Assembly: GCA_964019165.1 (NCBI GenBank)
Contig: OZ025283.1
Span: 12,594,063 to 12,658,062 of the forward strand
DNA from: Mastigias papua
Taxonomy: Eukaryota; Cnidaria; Scyphozoa; Rhizostomeae; Mastigiidae
DNA: 64,000 nucleotides
Reading direction: 5' to 3'
Part shown: one piece after another, positions 26,901-36,800 of the stretch
Layout of the letters: each line of letters opens with the position of its first letter
Position numbering within the stretch: the first letter of the stretch is position 1
Program-made: the position numbers and the translations under genes
The notes under the pieces: generated by a model
Database searches by the model: none
What the model was told of the DNA's origin: nothing
What the model saw: the letters and a program-made list of their open reading frames with translations, nothing else

Positions 26901-27763
26901 GGACTGTTGCTGAAATCCTAGTGTCAAAAGTTTTCAGTAGATTTGGGCCACCTACCGTTATCCACTCCGATCAGGGCAGAAATTTCGAAAGCAATTTGAT
27001 GCATGAAATATGCTGCCTAATGGGCGTACATAAATCTCGCACATCAGCATACCACCCTCAGTGCGATGGTCTTGTTGAACGGCAAAATCGTACTTTGCAG
27101 GACATGCTTACCAGCTACGTCTCGAAACACCAACATGACTGGGACTGTTGGGTGGATCTAGTTGCCTATGCCTACAATACTAGCACTCACGCGTCAACCG
27201 GTTATAGTCCCTACGAAATGGTTTTTGGTCGTCTTGCTAGAACCCCACTGGAGCTAGATCTGGGGTTACCCTTAAAAAACCCTTGCAGTCAACACGAATA
27301 TGCTGCCTTGATCCGTCGTAATTTGCAGTCAGTCGCAGATGTAGCTAGAGAGAATTTAGCTCGCAGTAGACAAAAGTATAGCCAGCCAGGTAATGTAAAG
27401 AATAGTAACTGGACTCCTTTGCTCCCTGGCCAATCTGTATGGTTGCGTCGCCCTAAGGCTTGGAAATTTGGGGGGAGGTGGATTGGGCCATATAAAATTA
27501 TTTCTCATCAAGGTGTCAACTACAAATTGCGTTCTAAAGCAGGGAAAGACATCGTGGTGCACCACAATCAGGTAAAATCTTGCACAATCCCATTCAACAA
27601 GGGGGAACCACATTGTCCAGTCCGGGAAGCAGAGGAAATAGAGCTCACCACCATGCCCAGGGAGGAAGTACCAGAAAATCAAACCGGCCCTCTACATCGA
27701 CCACCTAGATTGAGGCAAAATATAAACCCCCCTTTGCGGTTTGGAGACTTCGTAACCCACTAG
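23915..27763 (+). CDS. pol: gypsy Pol polyprotein (PR-RT-RNase H-IN)
   Basis: The frame opens at 23915 and is -1 to gag; the first ATG (24080) lies just after the protease active site ALIDTGS, so expression needs frameshifting. Domains in order: aspartic protease; RT with FRFCVDYRKLN, LDLRSGYWQI and YFDD (the variable residue is Phe); RNase H with QTDASDKGLGAVL, TEKEALAI and TDHSALQWL; integrase with a zinc domain (GHLGLKRT, CQVCAQIK), catalytic Asp in MDYMGPLP, HSDQG and GLVERQNRT, and a GPY-type end (WIGPYKI). No stop interrupts it. Typical of Ty3/gypsy order (RT before IN). Confidence 0.97.
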   Translation, partial: VFKLQRGASIEGWVEGHPCIFSAGSCTASFQAPNQPLVSCLFGDLTFPALIDTGSMVSFLSRDTFNKLRPRPLIQNTVQHCVGINGLPLPVDGIVQASLTFPGNGDVYTGKFLISEKLFSPLECVLGWDFLTSNGLALTRERTGTYYLVGRHGKTLITPRDEAPTSLSPPRPLTDSVVSNSDVFSQCPSRSPVPITLVNSVCLPGRTEAFVLVHVPKSAKDQLGMIAPIQHDSLPSHLLVAYSVNQAVGRQVALRIMNTSNCDITLQAGQRIGEYCPLLDTLSSVDTQGTPLPNYAKAFSCQPANKVSLIEELKAVISPSLNDHDRQVILNTLLKYANVFDESLGYTDVITHTINTGNTDPIRQYPRRFPYAYRDEVNRQISDMLEQGVIQQSTSPWASPIVLVKKKDGNFRFCVDYRKLNAVTKRDAHPLPRIDDLLDSLQGSTMFSTLDLRSGYWQIAMSPEDREKTAFITPEGLWEFLRMPFGVSNGCATFQRAIQIVLSGLKYDTCLCYFDDIIIPSINLQQHCERLELVLGRFQQHNLRVKASKCCFGADRVTYLGHVVSSAGIHTDPHKIEAVSALAPPTNVQQVRSFLGLAGYYRNFIPNFAVLSAPLVQLTKKGSSFSWTDLQEQAFLQLKSLLCSAPILAYPQFDKRFFLQTDASDKGLGAVLTQLDNSGREHVISYASRSLLDREKCYSTTEKEALAIIFAIDHYRVYLLGREFTLITDHSALQWLHSVEPKGRLARWVMALQEFSFVVKHRPGTANQNADALSRMPLPTSSCPPVSSDPPISPLATYATTMTPGYNLQQAQQDDPYISTIMELKLADMPKPPYFVWAGTPSLRVFWHCWDDLYLVNGLLVKNLSANHSLPRYSFVIPGHLVQSVMQGLHCSPFSGHLGLKRTLLKAKERYFWPHMTTQLQDFVKNCQVCAQIKLDPNHIKAPLQSITVNEPFIFWAMDYMGPLPETTQGNKHLLVIMDHFTKWCEVFPTKDQKARTVAEILVSKVFSRFGPPTVIHSDQGRNFESNLMHEICCLMGVHKSRTSAYHPQCDGLVERQNRTLQDMLTSYVSKHQHDWDCWVDLVAYAYNTSTHASTGYSPYEMVFGRLARTPLELDLGLPLKNPCSQHEYAALIRRNLQSVADVARENLARSRQKYSQPGNVKNSNWTPLLPGQSVWLRRPKAWKFGGRWIGPYKIISHQGVNYKLRSKAGKDIVVHHNQVKSCTIPFNKGEPHCPVREAEEIELTTMPREEVPENQTGPLHRPPRLRQNINPPLRFGDFVTH
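23918..23924 (+). promoter_or_regulatory. gag-pol -1 frameshift heptamer T TTA AAC
   Basis: The classical slippery heptamer is phased xxT TTA AAC in gag, 19 bases before the gag stop at 23943. The -1 frame is open from 23915 to 27763. Confidence 0.8.
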
Positions 27764-27767
27764 ATTT

Positions 27768-27780
27768 AATGGGGGGATGG
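27768..27780 (+). other. Polypurine tract of the gypsy element
   Basis: AATGGGGGGATGG lies directly before the 3' LTR, where plus-strand synthesis would be primed. Confidence 0.75.
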
Positions 27781-27948
27781 TGTTGTGATTGGCATAGCGG
27801 CAACCCTTTATATATATATTGGAATGCAGCCAACAGAAGCTCCTTAACAAACGTTGTTACACTTTTTAGTTAGTTGTAGTTGTTTGAGATGAAATAAAGA
27901 CGTTGCCATTAACTGAGTCTTTCTCTGAGAACCCTTTAAATCGCAACA
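27781..27948 (+). repeat. 3' LTR, intact, 168 bp
   Basis: It runs from TGTTGTGATTGGC to CGCAACA. It contains a TATA tract and GAAATAAAGA as a likely polyadenylation signal. It is followed by ACAA, the retrotransposon target duplication. It is very short for a gypsy LTR. Confidence 0.95.
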
Positions 27949-28262
27949 ACAAAAAATATCTAGTGACTTACGCGGTTGGGAAAAACGGCGTCAACTTGTT
28001 TTACTATCGATTTGATTGTTGTGGAGAATATATCATTATGTTATCAAGAAAACAAAGCTCTTTGGCCATGAATTACAAACACGGCAAACTCAAATGGGAA
28101 CAAATTTGTCCAGACTGGCCATACAGCTATTAACACAAGATGTATCGAGTATTAGAGAGTATCACAGCATGTCAAGAGTGAAGAATATTTCGCAAATATT
28201 AGTTTGTCATTCAGATTATACTGGATTGTTTCACTGTTACACACATATATATTTCATTTTAG

Positions 28263-31200
28263 CCACTGTCAAAGCCAGGCCGGGTGCTTGTTGGAGAAGG
28301 AGTTCTAACGAAAATTTGCCGAAAAAAGCCAAAACCAAGGAAGGTTTGTTTGTAAAGTGTTGTTTATTAGATTACATACTGTTTTGTGCGAATAAAGGAA
28401 CTTTTTAAGATAGATATTACACAGGACGCGTAACAGCCAGTGCTGCACAACTTTTGCATAAAACTGGTTACCCGCTGTTATAAACTGGTGTAGCGTACAG
28501 AACTAGAAGTGGCGATGCAAAATAGATAGAAATTCAGAAGGGCAGAACCACGAGAATATTCTAGTGGACACATGGATGAGCACATGGATGATATCTTTTT
28601 GGCGTGAAAACGGAATTCACACTTTAATTGCATCGAAAGTTTTGTTTTGCATAAATGGTTTATGTGATTCATTTGTTTTGATTTATCAAAATTTTATTTA
28701 TCGGTGAATTTCCATCATAATCACTAATACTATCATCGCATCACTACAGCCATCATCATCATCAACAGCATTACAATCACCACCACCACCATTGTCGCCA
28801 TTGTCGTCACAATCATTAACATCATTGTCACCTCCTTCACCGCCACTATCATCGCAGCCATCATTGGTATAGTACAATCACCACTACTACCATCATTACC
28901 GTTGTCACCATTATCGTCACCACCACCGCCACCACCGCCACCACCGCCACCATTGTTAACACCGTCAATAACGCCATTATCACCCCCATCTCCCCACCAC
29001 CACCATCATCACCGCCATCACCACCATCATTACAACCATTAGTCTAGTACCATCAACGCCATCACCATCACCACCATTATGAACAGCTTTGTCACCACCA
29101 TCATTGTTGTCATCAACTCCTTAACCAAAGTCGCCACACCCACTACCACCATCATCACCATCACTATGACGACCACTACCACTGTCACCATAATCTTACA
29201 ATAATCCACACCCCAACTTTGAACTCTGATGTAGTCGTACCATCTCCATCATAATAAAAGCCAATTTCTTTTTATTTACAGTTCTTTCTCTTCAATGATG
29301 CCTTAGTCTATGGGAATATAATTATCAATGAAAAGAAAGTAAGAGACTCACTTTTTTAGGAAGCTATTTGTAAAACTGTTGCTGCCTATATCCCCCCCCC
29401 CCCCAGTATCAGTAAATTAGAAAAATCCGATGTTATTTTTCTGTTTCATTGTTGTTACTTATTTTCAAAAATAATACTATTGCGATTTGTATTGTCACAT
29501 ACACAGTATACAACTTCTTACTGAACTTCACAGTAAAAATTAATTTCCAGTGTTTGCAGCTATTGTACCTTGAATCCCAATACTCCATCTGTAGTGCCAC
29601 TCAGAGTATCAAATTTGGAATTTGTTTGACTTTTGACTGATGATTTTAAGTCCCATGCGGTGAGATCTTCTACATCGTTTTTCAGTATAACAAGCAACAC
29701 ATCTTACCATTAGAAGAAGTCAAGATTATTGGGCTTGAGGATGATGATGGTAAAGTAGTTTTCACCTCTTGTAAATTTACGCAGTAAAAGTTTTACCAAT
29801 GTGTCTTGGCCCATAGATATAAGTTAAATATTCCTCTACACTTGTACAGAGATGACCCTCAAATGCTAAGACAAAAGCTCTTTGTTTGACAGTTCTTGCT
29901 AAGTACATAGAATACTTCTAAGAAATACACAATCTTGTCTTTTGTTGAAAATTGGCCACTTCAATTTAGAGGATGAAAAGTTGAATCGCATTGGAAACTT
30001 AGGTACTATTTGTTCTATTTTGCATTTAAGTCTAAATATGTTTCTTACTCTTTACTTTCTAATGCTTGCCTATCTTTGCTAGTAGATAGTGTGAAAGTAC
30101 TCTTTGCGTTGTGAATGAACCAGAGCTGCCATAGTATGCGAAGCATGGTGAACCTTGAATTTGTTCTTCAGTTTCAGATTAGTATGAAATTATGGAACTT
30201 CTATGTGCTCCTGTACCTCATTCTAATTCCTCTGCTTGTATTCGTTGAAGGTTTGCGTAATGGTTGGCAGATCATTAGCCCTGGAAAATCATTCGCAGTT
30301 TATGCAGCTACAGGAACGGAAAAGGCGGAATGGATGGCTCATATAAACAAATGCATCGATGATCTTGTTGCTAAAAGTGAGTTAATTGTAGTCACCATGC
30401 GTCATGGGGTATATATGCTCATTTACGTTTGTCCCAGCGTTATTTATATTCCAGTTTTGAAGATATTTGTAGAGGGTACTCAAGATTTTGCATAATGAAT
30501 TTATTTGGGGTTATTGAATATCTGGAGGCCTAGAAAAGTCAGGGAGATAAAGTTGAGTTTTGGGAAAACCTGGAAGTCAGGGAATTTTTTCTAATGACAT
30601 GAAAAAACAAGTTGGAAAGTAATCCACTCTTGTTGTCTAAGTCTCCTACCACACGGGGTGACTATCTGAAGGATAGTGACATTTAAGTGATCCATCGAAA
30701 ACTGCTGGGAAATGGGGGAAAGCGTGGGAGAATTTCTGCAAACTTAGTCGGGAAAATCTGGAAAAGTCAGGTCTTTCTGTTGAACAAGGTCCCGAGTGCC
30801 CAGGTAGAACCTGTTCTTATGCTTCTTTTTGATCTCAATTTTTTATGAATCTTTGATCGCTTACAATAGTCGTTTGATATGTTGTAAACAAAACTTTCTT
30901 TTTAGTTACTCTTTTTCACTTTCATATCATTTTGTCTGTTCTTATCTTCTTAGCTGGTAAAAGGTCAACAAAGGAGCATGCTGCTGTTTGGGTCCCGGAT
31001 TCCGATGCACTGAACTGCATGCATTGCCAAAAATCAAAATTCACTCCTATCAATAGACGGGTAAGTGCCATTCATAATCTTCATCATTAGAGTCTCATAG
31101 AATAGAAAATTCAATATATTTTCAGGACAACACTTTCCCTATGCTATTTTATCTATGTTGTACATAAATATTTATATAATTAATTATGTATACATTATAT

Positions 31201-32706
31201 GCAAAAAATGTAACGATTATGTAGTAAATATCTTTTTCAATGATGTTCTTTTTTAGCATCATTGCCGTCGATGTGGCCTAGTTGTTTGTGGTAATTGCTC
31301 TTCGCGGAAGTTTCTTCTGCCGCATATTTCATCGAAACCAATCCGTGTCTGTGACACTTGTTTCGAGAAGTTATCTTCAGGCACTGCGAAGCCTACTGAT
31401 CAAGTCACACCGGAGGAGAAAGCAGCGACAATTGCAGCAGCTCGAAGCAAACAAGGTTCGCCTCCATGCTCTTGTACTCTCAGTTGTATTCAGCCCCTTT
31501 CACCAGAGTGTGGCAAGTGTGTGCATACAAGCATAGCTTGCCAAATGTTTCAGATCTCTGATCAGCTCTGTTTTCTCCCAACCTCACTGACCAATCAGCA
31601 TGCAAAGTGGGCCTAAATGTAGCTGTGGAACGCATGTGTGGTGAGAATCCTGCATAATGATTGGTCAATTAGGTTGGGAGAAAATAGATCTGATCAAACT
31701 CTCAAACATTTCGCGGCTATGCTGTGCATGCACAGTTTTCGAAGTTTAGTCTTTGATTTTAAAAGTAACTGATATATACTACATAGGACGTAATCTTATG
31801 GAGTTAAATTAACTTCATTTTTGTATATATCACATTATCTGTCTCTGGTCTTGGTTCCCAAGAAAGCAAAGGCCCCCTTTCGTCACATGTTGAATACTGA
31901 TTTTTTTGATTTTCCACACTTCAATTTTTAAGCCACTTGGCCATAATTTCTAGAGATCATATTTTGGATTACTGTACCGCTATTATCTTATGCAGCTGTC
32001 TCCCATGTTTCTTTTATTTATGCCATTCCAATTATTTCGTGCCGTGAAATTTTTCAGAAGCGTCCTCCTTATCAAGAAAGCAGTCGGAATCCCTTGCTGA
32101 AAGTGGCTCATCCGGCGATGAGAAAAGTGATGATGAAGGGAGCGATGACGGAGATGGGAGAGAATCAATTGGAACAGAGGTAATATGAGCCATCTCCACC
32201 CAAACACTCAATTTGAGAGTCCTGCTTCGAGTTTTTTTACAGTCTCTTCCATATTTCCTAGCATATCCGAGACCGACCCATAGTATTCACTCCTATGTAT
32301 GCACTGCTAAACACAGATATAAAGATGGGCCTATCGTGATTCTATTCATTTGCTATTTCCATAATCTGATACCTTACATCTCACGCCCTTATCCTCACGC
32401 GTCAGGTCGTTGTCATGGAACTTCAATATGGGGTTTGTTCACTAGCATACTAGAGCTGCGAATTAAAGTAGTTGATAATGAGAAGGAAAACCACAGTATT
32501 CTATTCTTCCCCCTTTTGGGTCACCCAAAGATCTAAAATTGTAGATGGTGGGCCCAATAGCAAACTTATCAGTTCATCAAAAAGACGTTAAGTATTATGT
32601 TTTGTAAACCTGCATTTCAACGTGAGCTTCACTATTTGTCGTTTTCTTCCAGCCAACATTCTATGAAACCGTGAAAAGGCCTGATGAACCTATGGATGAG
32701 GATTGA
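28263..32706 (+). CDS. PLEKHF2: Phafin-like PH-FYVE protein (PLEKHF), 5' end not found
   Basis: Exons read with GT-AG borders and matching phases: 28263-28343, 29282-29338, 29686-29749, 30251-30376, 30954-31060, 31257-31455, 32058-32179, 32653-32706. The first encodes PGRVLVGEGVLTKICRKKPK and the PH domain continues through FFLFNDALVYGN, YNKQHILPLEEV and GLRNGWQIISPGKSFAVYAA. The FYVE domain has the WxxD motif (VWVPD), RRHHCRRCG and RVCDTCF. An acidic Ser-rich tail follows. Phafins bind phosphatidylinositol 3-phosphate on endosomes and act in endosome traffic and autophagy. The N-terminal exon was not found and may lie left of the nested transposons, which would then sit in an intron. PLEKHF1 versus PLEKHF2 cannot be separated firmly. 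Confidence 0.9.
28730..29190 (+). repeat. Degenerate CAN trinucleotide array in a Phafin intron
   Basis: About 460 bp of ATC, CAC, CAT and CCG triplets keep a 3-base period with many interruptions, including GTC blocks. It is intronic and has no coding support. Confidence 0.85.
31521..31733. mobile_element. MITE-like inverted-repeat element in a Phafin intron
   Basis: The two ends are imperfect inverted repeats of over 80 bp: the left starts GTGCATACAAGCATAGC, the right ends GCTATGCTGTGCATGCAC. Both include TTTTCTCCCAACCT or its complement. No coding capacity. Target duplication is unclear. Confidence 0.7.
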
Positions 32707-33860
32707 TCCATCTTTGTAGACGCATTTTTAATTTAATTTTTATGAGACAGAACATTTTTGTACAAGAAACTATTAGCCAATCAGGGTCGAAAATGATTCT
32801 CTTTTTTGTCACCTTCCATGCATCCTAGAAAGTAACCCGAGCGGAGTCTAAACATTTTTGTTTATAAAGAATTATTCACTTCATATTCGAATATTTTCAT
32901 CATTTTAAACAATAGAGAACTAGCAAGCCAATTGCTTTCCTCCAAGTCGAGTTTGCATGAATCATGCAGTTCTTGTAGCAATATATCATAACTTTAGGGG
33001 TTTGTGTTGAAGCTTAAATATTTCCATATTCCTACCTTAACATTTAACACTAACACTTCTAAATACTACTAAATGCACAGTTAAAATTAATGAGTTATTA
33101 TTATGGAACCTTGCTACTATCCTGTGTTTAAAACAGATGCGATTATAAGGACCTTTCAGAAGTAGACACTAAGTTAGGATCATTACAAAGAGACACGTAT
33201 GCTATGCCACTTAAGGTAATGTGAACACACCCAATTCTGCATCATTCAGGTACCCAACTTTCCCATTCAGAACATTTTTAATTGCCGCAATTTTTCCCTA
33301 TTGAAAGTAATGCGAACAGGTTCTACAGTGTAATAAGCAGGTCGTCCACTTTTTTCAAAGGTAATTAGAAAACTGGAAGATTAAACGTGCCATTCTATAG
33401 CAGCTTGAGAAGAGAATAAAGTAAAAAGTTAAAACAAACGAGGATCAACTTGCGTCTTAGTATTTTTAATTTAACTAAGTTGAATCAAATAGTTTTTACT
33501 TACTTCGACTCTTATAAGAAGCGATAAAATTTTAAACCTAAGCACTGCATTCTAAGAACACGGCTAAAATTAAAAACACAACATTCGACTAATTGAGCAC
33601 CAGTTTACCAGTCCTTAAATAAAAGTGGAAAAGTTTCCCGTCAAAATCTACATTCTAGGCCTCTAATAGGTGCCTTTTAATCCCCAAATTTCTTAATCAT
33701 GTATTCTTCTGTAAAGCATCAAGCTGAAATGTCTCCCAGCAAGCACGAGGAAGCAATTCCTCGAATGGTCCTCTGTGAAGCAAACTGGAAAATAAGCGTG
33801 ACCAAGTGATTCTAATTTTATTGTTTTCATCAAATAGCTTCTATGGATAGCCAGCAACTT
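32707..33860. other. Tail-to-tail spacer between Phafin-like and GULO genes
   Basis: This holds the 3' untranslated regions of both convergent genes. AATAAA near 33414 could serve the Phafin-like transcript; a minus-strand AATAAA near 33820 lies about 40 bases past the GULO stop. No other gene was seen. Confidence 0.5.
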
Positions 33861-36800
33861 TCAGATCTGCATTGACCTGCTTCCAAGAATGTGGCGTTCT
33901 AAGTATTCATTTAAAAACATTCCGTTGGGATCGAGGCTCTTCCGGATCTCTAGGAATTTATTCATCTCCGGGTACATTTCGTTGAATTCTTCCGGTGTGA
34001 CTTTGTGGGCCTACGTAGATGAAAAACTGTTTATGAATTGAAACAACAAGGTATCATATCATACGGTATTAGTCAGAAAATAGAGCGATATTTGAGCCTT
34101 ACCGGGCACAATCTAGCGAAGCAATTCGCACCAAACCAAACTTCATCACCATTGGCCAAAGGACGTTCACTTTGTTTTAATAACTGCTGTCTAGTCACTA
34201 GATTCTAAATAAAAGTCCTTCCAGATCAGCAACCCAGAGGAACACCCTCTGGCAAGCTTGCAACAATGTATTCCATGCAGTTGTTGCGCAGATGCAACAA
34301 TCGACCGTATGGGTTCTGTTCAAACAGTTGTCTGATTTACATTAAATCATATCATTGGTAAACTAATACTTTAAACTTAAACAGTTAGAAAATATAGCTT
34401 TTTCAAGACATGCCGGACAAAACATCAATCAAAGTCTCCCTCCCAAGCACTAATAATTATGCGCAATGGCCGTTTTTAGGAGGAGTCCGAGGGCAAATGC
34501 TCCCTCTGAAGTAGACTGGGTGACATTTCTGCATATTGATGGACGACTACATGAACCAAAATTTAGATAGTTTGCAAAAGTTTGCAAATCTGCAAAGTCC
34601 GGATATTTACCTTTGATGTCCCACCTAAAGATCTGCATAACTCTGCATAAATTTTTTTTTGCATTTATCTTTATGTATCTTTTTATGCCTGTATATTTTA
34701 AGTTTTTGCTGAAGGGATTTTTTCGTGCATAATGTACAATAATAATAATATAATAATAATCTTATGAAAGGAGGGGTTCTAAAGGAAGAAATAAACTCTA
34801 GCATTGTCTTATACTCCATGGAAGTCTAAGCGGCGAAGGTTTGGAACCTAACTTAGTCGTCTATTTTGTTGTTTTTTTTCTCGTGGAGGAAATTCATTGA
34901 TATTTCACCGGTCCATCAGCAGCTGACACAAACTTGGGGGAGGGGCATTGTATTACGATATGAAATAAAACAGCTAGTTAATACATCTCGAAATATAATA
35001 TGGCAGCCTGCAAGATGCCTTTTTGGGGCAGGCAAGAGGGATGAAATTTGATAAATTTCTGTCGTATCGGATCCAACCATGGTGGGTCCTGCTACGTCAC
35101 TAAAGTAAGCATTGAGTCTCCCTACATCTCCTCCTCCAGAGCTACCTAGTGGGCTGATAATCCCCACCGGTGGAGTAACTGTGCCCCGCTTCCCCTAAAA
35201 AAATAAAAACAATGGGAGAAAAATCTTTGCGAGATTCACAATTTATATTTGTCCACCAAGATATGAAACAACGGGGTACAGATATGTTGCAGTGACAAAA
35301 CAAACCTTGGCCCAATGAGGCCTTCCACCAATTTCCTTCATGATTGAAATGTAGGCAGCCCAATACTTGTCTCTGCCAGGAACATCTTTGTAATATGGCC
35401 TAAAAAGACAATGCAAGCCCACTGCATCTGAATCTGACATTAAATCTCAACAAGTGTCACTAAGTTTTTAATAACCGTCATCTGTGTCATATTTACTTCA
35501 TAATAATTTGATAAAAATTACAAAATTCAATACAGAAATATTCGTTTTCTACTGTCCTTCCATGTCGTGATAAACTACAGAATTCTTCTACATCTTACAC
35601 GGTTTTCTCTGTCATTAACTTGCTCCAAAAACCTTGTACATAGCTATCTGATATTCCAGATATTCCATCATCTTAAAAGGCATCTTGAAAATCCTTGAAA
35701 TCCTGAATATTAAACAAGGAAAGCAAACTGATATGTTTCATGACCTTTGGTCATGACATAAAGTGATCATGGTCTTATGGGTGACAAAAATATCTCGCAG
35801 AAATCTTTCACTCAGTATTCACTGAAAATAATCAACAGAAATGCACAAAGTCTGAAAAACTAAAACTGTCAAAAATACCTTAAGATAGCATGATAGCCAG
35901 ATGCAAAGGAACTTGTTAAACAATACAGGATTAGAATACCAACCTGAACATCAAGATATTCATGAAAGTAACGTCTCTCTTGTAGCATGGACTGAGGTAA
36001 ATATCATCAGCCTTTCCAAAACGAACCTCGACTGAAAATACGGACAAACATTCAATTTTCTGCATTACCGACAGTCATCTGAAGAATATGTAATAATGTC
36101 CTCATGAGAAAAGAAGTACCAAGAAACGCAATCATCAAAATTCAAAGGAAATTACTAGACCATAAAAAAATAAAACATGAAATTTTTTAATGTTCCATAA
36201 GGAGGTCATCTCTAGCCATAATTACAATATGTATCGAAACAGTAATGATGACTTAAAATTACCATTCACAAATAGAAAAATTATGACGGTCTATTACCTG
36301 GAAGATGAACATGAAGGTTTTGCTTTTTGATTTGATCTTCAAGGGAGTTAAGGACAAATGCAGTCTTCTCTCTAAATCAAATAAAGGTTACATTAGCAGA
36401 TAGAGTAACAGCCAAACAAGAGAGCAAAATAAGATAAGTGAGTTCTTCACCAAAACGTTTTCTGCAAAGCAAACATTTTCTGCATCTGCTATTCCAGGCA
36501 CTTAGCTTTTCCGTTTCGGCTGCACTTTCGAAGAGAGATAGCCAAATTCTGTACGTCCGTGATAATGAAAATATCTTACGACAAGAGCGAAGACAAAAAG
36601 AGATAACATTGTTTCTTCAAAATGGAATATGTCATGAAAATCCAGTTGTGAAGAAACAATGCTTTTTCTTTTTGAGGTCATTGAGGCCTTAAGATTTATC
36701 GTGAAACTGCGTATTCCACCCTAAAACTCAACAAGTGAATAATGCATAGTTGTTCAGTAAATATGCCGTATTTTATTGCTTTGGAAACAAGACTAAAAGT

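Larger units (their letters stand above)
553..27948 (+). mobile_element. Ty3/gypsy LTR retrotransposon, split by a Polinton
   Basis: The element is bounded by 168-bp LTRs starting TGTTG and ending CAACA, with a 4-bp duplication ACAA at 549-552 and 27949-27952. Inside are a gag with two zinc knuckles, a pol with protease, RT, RNase H and integrase, and a purine tract before the 3' LTR. Subtracting the Polinton and one of its target duplications (22,219 bp) leaves 5,177 bp. The two LTRs read the same along their length and gag and pol are open, so the copy is young. Its base composition is clearly more GC-rich than the Polinton inside it. The insertion separates the 5' LTR start, which holds the TATA-like and AATAAA-like signals, from gag, so the copy is probably silenced in cis. 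Confidence 0.95.
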
